Shown here: positions 11,881-22,188 of the stretch, in pieces
Layout: every line of letters begins with the position of its first letter
How positions within the stretch are numbered: position 1 is the stretch's first letter
Source: Ophioceras dolichostomum
Taxonomy: Eukaryota > Ascomycota > Sordariomycetes > Magnaporthales > Ophioceraceae
Assembly: GCA_003049485.1 (NCBI GenBank)
Contig: PYST01000420.1
Coordinates: 1-30,291, forward strand
DNA length: 30,291 nt
Direction of reading: 5' to 3'
The notes under the pieces: generated by a model
What the model saw: the letters and a program-made list of their open reading frames with translations, nothing else
Databases searched by the model: none
Told to the model about the DNA's origin: nothing
Made by a program: the position numbers and the translations under genes

Positions 11881-13645
11881 AGCCAGAGGTTCAAATTTTC
11901 TCTTCTCCACATGGGCTGTAAATGGCCTCATGCACCGAACCTCTTCGTTTGATCCCTCATAGCCTCGTTCCGTTATACCCTCTACCGTGCCTGATGCGGC
12001 TCTGCCTCTCTTCCTCCCGTCCTTCCCTCGTCCTTTTGTCCTTGCCTCCGTGATACGTTTGGCTGAACTTTCTTTGTCATGGAGCGTATCGGGCGCGAGT
12101 TACGAGCTGGCCTCATCAGCACTTAGCTGATGGGACGGACCCCCTGAAAGGTCGAGGCCAGCTGCAGTCTCAGCCGAAATGGCTGCTGCCTGGAGTCGAA
12201 TCACACAAAGTTCAAACTGGAATTTCCAAAACCCATCCTCCCATCCATCATCGCTATCATCATGAGGGCGTCTCAAATTCTCAAATTTTTTATAATATCA
12301 ACACATAAATGCGAGATCGGAGGGGCCAGAAGAGGCAAAAAGACGGCCAAGCGTGTACTTTTGTTGCCACTAGCGGATAGGTCCTGTCCTTCTCGACATC
12401 CCAGCTCGCATCTCGTGCCGTCGGCCGTTCGGGTGTCCGAGTCGAGACACATGTTTCCCGATCAGCCGTCATTTCTCTTGCAGATCCAATAGCGCGTCTC
12501 CGTTTCGACCCTTTCGGTCACTCCAAGCGCTTGAAGCCTTCCATCCCTGCCCAGCCAGCCTCATGCCCAGAACGGCTTACCTAAACAGGACACCACCTCA
12601 GACACCACCATCACCACCACCTCATCCCGAAGCCTTTCCTCACCACTTCACCACCGCTCTCCCGCCCTCACCCACACCACTCTGCTACACAGGAGTGGCC
12701 CTGAGCCAATATCACGCCGTGACGGTCACCCAGCTGTTCGATGCTGAAATCAGCGCCCTTCTTTCCGTCTTTGTCCCGTCCTGTCTTGACACCCACCATC
12801 TCCAAGCTGCCAGTGTTGTGCGCATACGCTGGGTCACGACCCCCGGTGTCGAATATTATGGCTGCTTATGGAGGAAGGGGGGACCCATGGCTCCATCACG
12901 TCCCTGAGGACATACCGCCGCCACATTGGCCCGGACAGCTTGCCTTGGATTCAATAGATCCCCGTGACGGCACGCGCATGTCCGCATATCCCATACCCTT
13001 CTTTCCCCACCGTCTCGCACTGCGCACAAATCAGAGTTTAACATTGGGGATATGCCACCCTATACCTGTATGCCGGCGTAAGATTGGGCGATGAGCCTGT
13101 TAGGTTCTCGTCGCTCATGATGATGACCGGCCGCGTTGGCCGTCTTCTCTCTTACCTGTCTCTTTCTCTTTCTCTCTATGCTGGTCTGACACCGCTCGTC
13201 TAACCTAAAAGTCGGATCCCGACCGCAATTCATCCCCGCAAGGCAAATGGGCATATGCTGACTTCGCTCGAGCAATGGCCACTTTCCACACAAGAGTGCG
13301 CCGCCGTGCCACGGGCTAGTTTTACGGTTTTACACACTCTCCGACCATTTGCTGACCGATGATTACTCTCGTTGTTTACCACGCAGATATGGACGAGGCG
13401 GGATCTTATTTCCATTGTCCCGCACGCGGCTTCTGCAGAGGCAGACAGGCCTCTCGTCCGACCTGGGCGAAAGCTCAGCCGCCCGCCCTCAACATTCCGA
13501 AACCGAAACTCGAATGCGAGCTGTACGAGGAGAGCGAAGCGGCAAGATCGGCCAGTTGACCACCGATCCCGCTCAATGTCCGGGAGCCTCACGTCTGTCC
13601 GTACGGGGATAGCTCGTTTCCGCCGGCACCCACCCATCCATCCAC

Positions 13646-13689
<44 letters not shown>

Positions 13690-14280
13690 CCCGCCCTACA
13701 TCCTCACTTGACACACCATATCTTCCATACCCAACCACTCCCCTTTCTTCCCTTATACATCCAGGCGGAAGTTCCCATGTGCCCCATGCCCCATCTCGTC
13801 AGCCGCGCCGCCAATCTCCAATCTCCTTTCCCATTTCCCCACCATGTAACCTCCTCTTTGTGCTGTCATGTCCTTTCTCGTGCTCTCTCGTGCCCTCTGT
13901 GCTCCCACACCGGTTTGCCAGCGTGACCACTTCAGCTGTGCGGTCCCACTGACGGACCAAATCACCATATCATCATCATCTCTTGTCATTGTCATGAGTT
14001 GTCAGTCAGAAAGCCGCCCCTGCCTCCCCGAATTCGATTTCACGAAGAAATGATGTCTCAGACGACGTGCAACCGCTTTCGGGCCACCACTGCGTACCCA
14101 TACACCCACGCCTCGCGGCATGGCTACCATCTAGGACCGACCCATTCATCCACATCTAGCACACCGCCATCCATCTCACTACCCACCAGGAAAGAAGAAC
14201 AGAAAAAAGGTCAACATGGGTAAAATACATGACAGGAATAGGGCGAAAACACGGATGGGAACCTGGCTACTTTCAACAAT
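11881..14280. other. Intergenic, C-rich plus strand with microsatellites
   Basis: The plus strand is rich in CCA, CAT and CAC words (for example 12590-12680, 13620-13830). The frames seen, up to 184 codons at 13372-13926, run through an (AC)n tract or His/Pro/Thr runs and are not credible genes. No RNA gene recognised. Confidence 0.4.
13648..13688. repeat. (AC)20 dinucleotide microsatellite
   Basis: An uninterrupted alternating AC tract of 41 nt, preceded by CACCCACCCATCCATCCACC. Tracts of this kind are hypervariable in length and can adopt Z-DNA. Confidence 0.97.
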
Positions 14281-14882
14281 GAGGCTCGAACAGTTTTAGT
14301 CCGACCTCGCAACTCAGCCAGTGGCGTCCCATCCTGATAATGCACCTACCTACCCGTCCGGTCCCATCAGTAGCAAATAGCTTTCCTCTCGACATCTCTG
14401 ATTCTCTCCGGGCTGAAGAGAAACAGCCCAGAGATACGCAGTAGGAAACCTCCAGTCCCAACAACCTGTAGGCTCGTCGACAGAAAAGACCAGGAAATCC
14501 GTAAATTTCGGCGCGGCGGGTGATCCCGTTTGTTCTCTACTACTGTCATCCGCCCCCCCGTCAAGGCCGCCATTCACCGGGGTTTCCTGAAGTGTGGAGA
14601 GGCTGGCGATCAAAGACGAACGGTAGGGGTGATGACGACGATGGTGATGATGACCCGACTGCCGACGGCGACGGAGGCGCGGGAGATGAGCAGACAGCAG
14701 ATGCACACAGACCGAGGACAGTAGACCCTCAGAAGGAAGTTACGAGCAACGCGAATTACTGCATGAGAGAAATGCGTTTTCGAGGTCTGTGCCGTTCCTA
14801 CGCTGACAGACAGTGCTGTAAGACTTTTTTTTTGCCCTTCACTCACGCACGCACAACACTTTTCCGTCGCTCAAAACGACCC

Positions 14883-14920
14883 CGGGATCTATCTCGGGAT
14901 CTATCTGGCTGGCTGGCTGG
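14883..14920. repeat. 12-bp tandem duplication followed by (GGCT)n
   Basis: CGGGATCTATCT occurs twice in tandem (14883-14894, 14895-14906) and is followed directly by GGCTGGCTGGCTGG. Short (TGGC)n runs recur elsewhere in the window. Confidence 0.9.
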
Positions 14921-16300
14921 CCCCGTCCAAAGTAAGAAAGAAGTGAGCAATCCTAGAGCAGAATCACGGTAGGGTAAGAACCACATGATGTTTGTAGAAA
15001 GTCAAGTCATCATCGCTCACTGGCCGCTATCATCAACGTGAGGGAGAAATGCACAAGCATCAGCAGCAGACGGAAAGCAAAAATGTTTTCGATTCGACCT
15101 AGTTGTTGTAGCATGAGCACTAGACATATTGACCACCCATATATAGAACGCCGGGATTTCTTCAAAAAAACAGGCAGACAGTGAAAAAAAAAAGTATCCG
15201 CCCTATAATACAGGATGGCGTAATAGAAAAATGCCGGCGTTGGAATCTCCAGTGAAGAACAAAAGAACCGAGGAAGTCAACGAGGTGCGTAGACATTGGA
15301 TGGAAGCCAAACGGGATGGCGAGGTGGAGGATCTCCACCTCGGCCGTGCGAAACGATTTCGCTGTACGAGGACAGAGGGGGAAAAAAGGGTGAGGAGAAA
15401 CGACTTCAACATGCCCAACCAAGGTAGATATCCGCTCTGCTATGCCATCGGTCACATCGCCAATCGAAAAAAGAAAACAGAATGCAAAGAAAAACCACCA
15501 AAGAGAATGCCGGAATCCCCCCACTAACCACTTGAACCCCCATTCCATCACAGCCCCAAGCATTGGCATGCATGCCTGGCTGGCCGCCCCCTCCAATATG
15601 CATCAAGGCCAAACGAGACCCATCGTAGGCACCAACATGAAAAAAAAGAAGAAAATGGAAATGAATACGAAGAAAAGGAAAATAGCAAAGCAATGCAAGC
15701 ATATGGTGATGCGACACTTTTTTTCTTGTTTTTTGTTTTTCCGCCCCTGATCCACGTCCACAAACGCCACTCAGTCGGTGAAAGAAAGAGACAGAGAGGG
15801 AGAGACGAGACAGATAGCAGACAGACCAAGCAAAAAGGAGATGATGTGATATGTGACGATGGGGCCAGCCTTAGGCAACAGCGATACCGAGACAGGCCAA
15901 GGAAGGGACGTGGCGAGCGAGTGCAACGTGAAGTTGAAAAGAGAAGTGGAGACGTGCGGACCCATGGATGCAAGAAAGGCATTGCAAGGTATTGCCGACC
16001 GGACAGAAATTGCGGGGCGGGGAGGCCGGCGGCGTCCGTCATGTCCGGGTTTTGAGTTTGCCGAAGATACGCACGCGTGCGCGCGTCGCGGTGGAGGTGC
16101 CGAGCGAGCTATGGGCCGTCATCGACACGTCGAGGAGCCTCAAGACAGTCTGCACCCAACCCGACCCAACACCTCGGCAACGCGATCGCGCTGCTCCGCT
16201 CCAACCCGCTCAGACAACTCAGCGGGGGTACCCGCACCGCCGCCACTGCATCATGCGGATGCAGGCAGGTATGAAGTGCATGTGTGCATGCAGGTTACCG

Positions 16301-16315
16301 GGTTACCAAGTAACC
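16301..16315. other. Inverted repeat GGTTAC-CAA-GTAACC in the mbp1 3' flank
   Basis: Six perfect base pairs around a 3-nt loop, about 90 bp beyond the mbp1 stop codon, with an additional GGTTACC copy at 16293-16299. It could form a small hairpin in the mbp1 3' untranslated region or bind a protein. Its function is unknown. Confidence 0.4.
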
Positions 16316-16406
16316 AGAGGGTTCCAAAAGAAACCTTCAGCACTCCACGGCAGCCACAGCACCAGCCCATCACTCACCCCCCCGGACGAAGCATCAACAA
16401 GTCATC

Positions 16407-19369
16407 CTACGACGCCGTAGTAACGATCTCCATCGGTTCTCCTCCTCCCCCACCCGGCGGTCCAACCAGTCTTCCACTTTCCCTCTCCCGTTCCCTCTCC
16501 CTTCCCATCTCCCTCTCCCTCTCCCTTTCTCTGTCCCCGTCTCTATCTCTGTCTTCCCTCGCATCATCATGCCCCCCATGCGCGTTGTTGTTCGCCAAAT
16601 CAGCCGCCTCCTCCTCCATCACCATAATCATGCCGTCCAGGTTGTCGTCCAGGCCCTCGGCGCCATCCGTCCCCAGGCACCGCTTGAGCAGGTGCCTGTA
16701 CTTCTCGATCTTTTCGCCCGTGCCCACCACGCCGAGCGCCGCGACGTACTCCTTCTCGGCTGCCTGCTGGTCCACCAGCAGCTTGCGCAGCTCCTCTGCG
16801 AGTTTGAGGCGCTCGTCGACACTGCTAATGCCGCCGCCACCGCTACTTTCCGCACCGCCACCGCCGTTGTTGTCCTTGCTCGCGTCGCCGCCACCACCAC
16901 CACCGCCACCAGCGCCGCCTGGCGTCGCGCCGCCGTTACCGGCGGAGGCGGAGGCGGAACCTGGACCACCACCACTCTCCGCACCACCACTCTTACTGCC
17001 GCTGCCGTCCCCATTCATCGCCTCGCTCAGCTCCCGATCTACCATCCCCTCGACCGCGATCCTGTTCTGTTCCGACACGAGCGCCAGGACCTGGCTCTGC
17101 AAGGCCTCGACCTCCTGCTCGAGCCGCATCGCCGCCTCCGCGGAGGAGTCAGCCCCGCCCTGCTGCTGCAGGAGGGCCTCGGCCTCCTCCACGGCGCGCT
17201 GCACGCTCGCGAGCTCGGCCTGTGCGTTGGCCAGCAGCCGCGTGGCCTCCCGCTCGGCGTCGTCCTTCTCGCGCCACTCGTCGTCGTAGCTGCGCACGAG
17301 GTTCTGGAACTTGTCCACCACGAGTGGCGTGATGTGCGACTGCACCGCCGAGGCAGCCTGGGACTTGCAGCTGAGCGCCATGGCGGCCACGGTGGCGAGG
17401 AGCTTGCCGCTGGAGGAGCTGCTGTGCTGGGAGGATGAAGGTCCGCCGCCGGCGCTGTGATCGGGCGGGGCGTCACCGCGCGCGGCAGCAGCGCTGGAGT
17501 GCGGGCGATGGTGGCCGCCGCCGTGTTCGGGCGCGAAGGGGGACGACGAGCGCTGCGGTGCCGCACGGGCCTTTTTACTAGCGTTGAGCTCCATGATCAG
17601 ATCTTCAGCGCGGACGCCAGCGTTATTGGCGATATCCGTGCTCGCGCCCCGGCCAAGCAGCGCGCGGATGCACTTGCTCGCCCCGTTCTGCGCCGCGAGG
17701 TGCACGGCCGTGTTGCCGTCCGAGTCCTGCGCGTCGATGAACTGCTGGATGAAGCTCGGGTCGTGTGACTCGGGCAGCTTGTTGAGGATGTTGTCGAGAT
17801 AGTAACGCGAGCACGACGGGCTGGCCACGCGGCCGGACTTCATAATGGCCGCGTGGTGGATCACGGTGCAGCCTGAGTGGTCGCGCTGGTCGATGGTTTC
17901 GTAGAGCTCCTTAAGCACGGCGGGGAACGTCTGCTTCTCGTAGCAGTTGGTGAAGTTGACTGCGCGCATCAAGGGCGTCTCCCCCCTAACGTTCTGCGAG
18001 TTGAGCCGCGCGCCGAACCGCTTGAGCTGCTTGATGACCTCGACGTCGCCCATAGCCGAAGCCCAGTGCAACGCCGTGTGCGAGTCTGTGTCGATGGGCC
18101 AGTCGGGCTGGAAGTTGGTCGGCGGGTCGGGTCGGATCGCTGGCCGCTCGTTCCGAGAGAGCAGGAAGTAGTCCAGTAGCTCGTCGCCGTACATCGAGTG
18201 CTGCTGTTCCGTCATGTCCTCGCGCTTACGCTTCCGGTGGCCCGTCGAAAATTGCGACGCGTCTTGCCGGTCCTCTTCTTCAGCCATGAACGACGCCGAC
18301 GCAACAGTTAAGTTGTCCGGGGTGTCGTCCTCGCCCATCACGACGTCGCCGTTATCGAAGCCATCTTGAGAGCCCGCCACGTTATAGGCGATACTTTGTG
18401 AAGACGAAACGTTTGATGGCCGCGGTGCCTTGTTGTTGAACTTGGGAACCGCGGGCTTCTTCGGCTGCTTGGGCTTGCTTGTGTGCCTCGGCGCGGGAGG
18501 TGGACTTTCGCTGCCAGGAGTGAACTCGAAAATCGGTCGTAGTCTGTCGTAAACATTATTCCGGTTCGCCAGGGCCTGGCCAGATTCGAGTGGAATCCAC
18601 GTGCCTGGATGTTGATGGACGAAAATGTTAGTAATGGAGCAAAAGGAGGACAGGGAGAGCGACCAGTGCCGCAAAGGGGTGCTAGAACATGGTAGCGAAA
18701 GGGGAGAGAGCGAGTGCTGACCTTGGTATTTGCCATATCCGCCTTGGATTTTCTCGTGAACATCCTTCTGCACCTCACGTTCAAGAATCCTGGTCCTCGC
18801 GGGCTTGTCAAAGCCAGCTGCTTTGAGGATGTGCGTCGCATTGATCCAGTCGTCCTGGCGCCTTCGCATCACATGTTCCTTGAGGTCGGTGCCGAATTGG
18901 TATTCATATACAGGAATCTGCGCAAAGAATGCAAGAAGGTCAGCCTCGTTCACGGCGTTCACGGCGTCCACGGCATTCACGGGGACGTGAAGTGCCATGA
19001 TCTCGTTGCGTGCTTAGAGTGACTGGCAGCAGTCTCCGACAGGAGCGAGGGCCTGAAGCGCAGATTGAGCCCGTGGTGAAATGGCAGAGGTGGGAAGGGT
19101 AGAGCGATTTGCCGAATCTTTGCACAGATGTTAAGCGCCGACGAGGGAGGCTGGTGAACCATCGCGGCCCATCGCGGCCATAATGGGGGCGGTGACAGAA
19201 TGAATCCTAGGGGTCTTCGTCCATCCGCCGGTCGCAAGAGTCTAGGTCATCGAGCGGGACGATGTATGACGACAAGAAAAGATGCTTTTGAACTTACACC
19301 GCTATATGTTGCACTGTATATGCCCGGCCCGGTCGCCACCGCGGCACCTCCTGCTGCAGTCTTTACCAT
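16407..19369 (-). CDS. mbp1: Mbp1-type APSES transcription factor (MBF complex DNA-binding subunit)
   Basis: Sequence-specific regulator of G1/S genes that, in the known family, pairs with Swi6 and binds ACGCGT-like boxes. I place exons at 19369-19298, 18917-18722 and 18604-16407, giving 821 residues with both joins in frame. Exon 1 (MVKTAAGG...GPGIYSATYSG) ends at GTAAGT. Intron 1 ends TTTGCGCAG, and exon 2 begins IPVYEYQFG. Intron 2 (117 nt) has a TACTAAC-like branch and ends CATCCAG. The KilA-N/APSES domain spans residues about 20-118, with MRRRQDDWINATHILKAAGF and GGYGKYQGTWIPLE. A basic GHRKRKRED stretch at 211-219 is a likely nuclear signal. Ankyrin repeats lie at about 262-345 and 380-426 (TALHWASAMGD, TAVHLAAQNGA), and a coiled coil at about 515-610. 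A Gly-rich linker (621-682), a second helical segment (683-760) and an Arg/Glu tail follow. The Met at 18998 in the unspliced frame lies inside intron 1 and is not the start. Confidence 0.93.
16471..16560. repeat. Pyrimidine-rich CCCTCT tract encoding the Arg/Glu tail of Mbp1
   Basis: On plus this is a nearly pure CT tract of imperfect CCCTCT and TCTCTG units. On the minus strand it encodes alternating Arg and Glu with a few Asp, Gly and Met (about residues 771-800 of Mbp1). It is likely length-variable between strains. Confidence 0.8.
18949..18984. repeat. 9-bp minisatellite (TTCACGGCG)4 in mbp1 intron 1
   Basis: Four tandem 9-bp units, two identical and two with one or two changes, lie inside mbp1 intron 1 about 30 bp from its 3' splice site. 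They create the false in-frame peptide NAVDAVNAVNE upstream of exon 2. Confidence 0.85.
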
Positions 19370-19437
19370 CGCGAGGGCGGTTGCGGACGCCGGCGGCCGG
19401 AGCCGAAAGGGTGAGTCGGTCGACGAAGTCAAAGCTG

Positions 19438-19442
19438 CGCGT
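19438..19442 (-). promoter_or_regulatory. Candidate MCB-like ACGCG site near the mbp1 start
   Basis: On the minus strand the sequence reads CGAAAACGCGC, about 70 bp upstream of the mbp1 ATG. ACGCG is the core of the MBF recognition box in yeasts. A 5-bp match is weak evidence on its own. Confidence 0.25.
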
Positions 19443-19848
19443 TTTCGAGACAATGTGAAAATGGAAGAGGGACACGGCGGTCTAGGCCGCGGTGATCATC
19501 AGTAAAACAAAGAAGTCCCAGTAGCGAAAAGTCCTAAAAGGGGAAAGGAAGGAGATTCGTCGTCGTTAAGAACCTGAGGCGGGGTGGCGACCGACGGAAT
19601 TATGGGGGCGACACAATAATGAAGAACCTTTTTCGATGACAGGGATAAATAGAATGCAGTATCAAAGCCAATACGATGCTGCGGCATGTGCCACCTGATG
19701 AGGTTATTCACAGAAGGTTTGATAATGGGTCACTAAATTTCTTCAATTGGGTTGGTGGCAGGGCGTGACATCCGGGCTGGGGCGGGCCGTTGGCAAGGGC
19801 GCAGGATCGAGGTGAGAGAGATTGGGAGCAGGGGCGGGTGCGTGCGAC

Positions 19849-20017
19849 GACGCGAAAAGCGTGAAATGGACGCGAGGCTCGGACGGTGCAAGCGCGACTC
19901 AATTAAAAATCGAGGCCTTAGGCAACAACTCATCCCTCTACGTCCGAGCGAGGGGGCCTGGCCATGGCTGTGCTTGGCTCGTAGCCACGTGACTGGGCCA
20001 GCCATCGTGCTGACGCG
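19849..20017. promoter_or_regulatory. Cluster of three ACGCG cores upstream of mbp1
   Basis: ACGCG occurs at 19850-19854 (context GACGCGAAAA), 19870-19874 and 20013-20017, all read on plus, 480-650 bp upstream of the mbp1 start. GACGCGAAAA resembles mixed MCB/SCB sites. The number is only modestly above chance for a GC-rich genome. Confidence 0.25.
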
Positions 20018-20115
20018 CTCTGACTTTGTGGTGATTCGACGATTAGACTCAGATGTACAACTTTGCAAAGGATAACAGCAGAATACGACCGAAAGGAAGA
20101 TAGCCGATAATCTAT

Positions 20116-21898
20116 TCATTGCTTTCTCTCCTCGTTTGAGGAGAAACCCGGGAAACGCTCTGGTATTTGCATACGGAGATTGGGAAGAGAGCATCTCCCT
20201 CGAGGCCAGATCGTCTTTGCAGCCACCTTAGCATCATCAGTTTTGGCGAATGAATCGAGGAATGCGCCCACAAAGGTGCCCCGAGCAATTGGTTGGCGGT
20301 GTTCTAAGGAGCCAATGCTGACAACATGTCGCGTATGGGCACAAATATGCTTTGTCGGGAGCCCAGAATCGTCTGCGTCTAGACCTACCTTCGCGATCTC
20401 CTCCGCTCTCCGGCCTCGAGCCGTTGTCATTCTCCAAGGGTAGGCCGCTCCGATTGGGACCGGCGAGGACCAAACCCTCCGCTGCCGCTGTCGGTGCAGT
20501 CTGGTTATCATATCGACGTCAGGGGGAATACGGTCGGCCGATGCCGCCGCCGCCTTTTCTCGACCACCGATCCTGAGTCCAGGCCAACCTCGACATACCT
20601 GCCGTGTCATGGCATGGCCGCTCTGGCGAATCGTCTGGGTGCCCGAAAGAGGGGGCAACTCCTCTAGCGCCGACACCCTCCTGCGTCGTCAGATGCTCTG
20701 AGCCCTCCCCAGTGCGTGGAAGCCGTATCGCCATACCCCCAATCTTCGGCTAGTCGCCAGCGCTCACTGCGTTCTTCGCGAGGCTTCCCTGAGCAGCAAG
20801 CGTATCTCGCCGCCTCGGCAATCTCGTCAGCCAATCTTCGCCTTCAAGCGTCTTCCCCGGCCAACCTTCGTTCCCCCGTCGACTGCCATGGCTTCTTCGT
20901 CCTAGTGCTTCTGGAAGTTCACAGCAACCGCGGGAAGGTGTCGGGTAACGCTGCCGTCTCATCGAGAGGGGTTGTAGTGCGGTGGGACATAATCGAACGC
21001 TTCGATGTTTTCACACGAGGCCTTTGGCTGGTAGGCTGGAAGCTCTCACGATTCTGAGCTTTTCCCGCTTCCTCTCCGGCCCGCTCTGCCTCCTGCCCGG
21101 CCAGTAGTTCAGGAAGTTGAAATGCACGGTCCGAGTGGACAAAGGATCCCGCAGCTTGGAACCCCGGACCAACTCTAAGGTCTCAGGCGGCATGAACTGA
21201 GGGGCTGCGAGACGCTTATGCACTGCTTCGACGTACTCGGTGAGTCACTTAGTGGGTCCCTTGACCGGCCTTCCTGTCCGGGCGCCTCTTTCTCGTTTCT
21301 CTCTGCCCTTGTCCTGTTTTTAGGACAACAAAACCTCGAGCTCGTCCTTCCTCCATATCCTCTTCGACACGGCGAGTCCATGTTTGAGTTGCTCGGGGGT
21401 CTGTGAGGTGGCTTTCGTCTGGCAACTTTCCTTGTGGGTACGACTGGTCAGGGCATGCACGGTCGTCACCCTGCCACTCGCAGAACTCTTGCTATTCTTC
21501 CAGCTGGCATCGGAATAGCTGCTTCACGCTGGGTCTTCCCGGCTCAACCAGAAGCCCTGCAGGTCCTCGTGTCTTTCTGGGTCTGGAAAGATCACCACAG
21601 TCAGGTCAGCCGGGTATCGTAGTAGGGCCCGTTCCCCAAGAGAGCAGGGACACTCGCCTTCTCCAGGGCTAGATAGATCGATTCGCACGGTTCCTCGTAC
21701 AATATGACGAGCTCTTTAATGGACGACGGGCTGGGCCCGGGCTTGGTCACGCAGCACAGTCAGTCTGCGATCTAAGGAGTGTGTCTCTTTTGTCTCTCGG
21801 GTTATTCGGAGACAATACAGGCAATACAGGCGAATCAAGAGATGATATTCTCTAAGCTCAACCAGTGGTGAGGATCCGTCCTGCCGACTGGAGAACAA
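20116..21898 (-). pseudogene. Decayed protein-coding block in several minus frames, identity unknown
   Basis: Protein-like stretches follow one another on the minus strand but in changing frames, broken by stops. In order they are: 21898-21716 (GSSPLVELREYHLLIRLY), ending at a TAA; the same frame 21715-21524 (ALLRYPADLTVVIFPDPERH), ending at a TGA; a shifted frame near 21500-21260 (WTRRVEEDMEEGRARGFVVL); another at about 21238-21011 (VHKRLAAPQFMPPETLELVR, then TVHFNFLNYWPG); another at 20840-20664 (RLADEIAEAARYACCSGKPR, then WRLAEDWGYGDTAS); and a last open frame of 186 codons at 20676-20116. No splice-site set joins them convincingly. I read this as a degenerate gene or an ORF from a transposable element. 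No known domain is recognised. Limits are approximate. Confidence 0.35.
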
Positions 21899-22017
21899 GG
21901 GATTTCGTCATTATCATGTCTGCGTGGATCTGAAGTAAGAAGAAAAAGAAAAGAAAAAAAATCCCGTCACCGATTTGGCTTCATCCATTCGACTAGAATA
22001 ATGACAAATCGTGCATC

Positions 22018-22188
22018 ATGGTTTCCACAGCCAGCAACGAACCTGAGTTGGATCCGTACCGCCCAACCCGTTACCGCCTAACCCCGATCACCGAACCCCG
22101 ACCGCCTTCACAAAGACAGCTGGAAGACCATCACAAGATGGCAGAGATGACGTTCGCCAGAGCAGAACAGGCTCCCAGTATTTTGTAG
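22018..22188 (+). CDS. Candidate small ORF of 56 codons
   Basis: This short frame begins MVSTASNEPELDPYRPTRYR and continues with a charged, Pro/Arg-rich sequence (RQLEDHHKMAEMTFARAEQA). The start has A at -3 and G at +4, a favourable context. It lies about 490 bp upstream of the aldo/keto reductase start on the same strand, so it might be a small gene, an upstream frame or chance. A GTAAGC donor-like site at 22191-22196 just past the stop leaves room for a different exon structure. Function unknown. Confidence 0.22.
   Translation: MVSTASNEPELDPYRPTRYRLTPITEPRPPSQRQLEDHHKMAEMTFARAEQAPSIL

Larger units (their letters stand above)
14281..16406. other. Region downstream of mbp1, no gene recognised
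   Basis: The part near 16406 must carry the mbp1 3' untranslated region on the minus strand. From 15170 to 15860 the plus strand is purine-rich. A perfect ACGCGT (the MluI cell-cycle box sequence) lies at 16073-16078, past the mbp1 stop. The 103-164-codon minus frames at 15406-16042 are rich in Phe, Ser and Leu from pyrimidine runs and look non-coding. Confidence 0.4.
19370..20115. other. mbp1 upstream region
   Basis: Promoter and leader of mbp1 on the minus strand. It contains four ACGCG cores (see separate entries). A 153-codon minus frame at 19733-20194 has no recognisable content. I found no convincing TATA box. Confidence 0.45.

Noticed and set aside
12590..13700. CCA/CAC-rich stretch considered as a CRISPR-like or structured repeat
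   Set aside because: No regular repeat-spacer spacing; just simple-sequence bias and an AC microsatellite in a eukaryotic genome.
15853..17289. 478-codon plus-strand open frame
   Set aside because: Antisense to mbp1 over much of its length. Its Ser/Pro/Leu runs mirror the mbp1 repeats, and it has no domain.
16569..17438. 289-codon plus-strand open frame
   Set aside because: Shadow of mbp1 codons in antisense, in a GC-rich region where stops are rare.
18918..18998. Met at 18998 as the mbp1 start
   Set aside because: The segment before IPVYEYQFG is a 9-bp repeat product inside intron 1. The conserved N-terminus is in the upstream exon.
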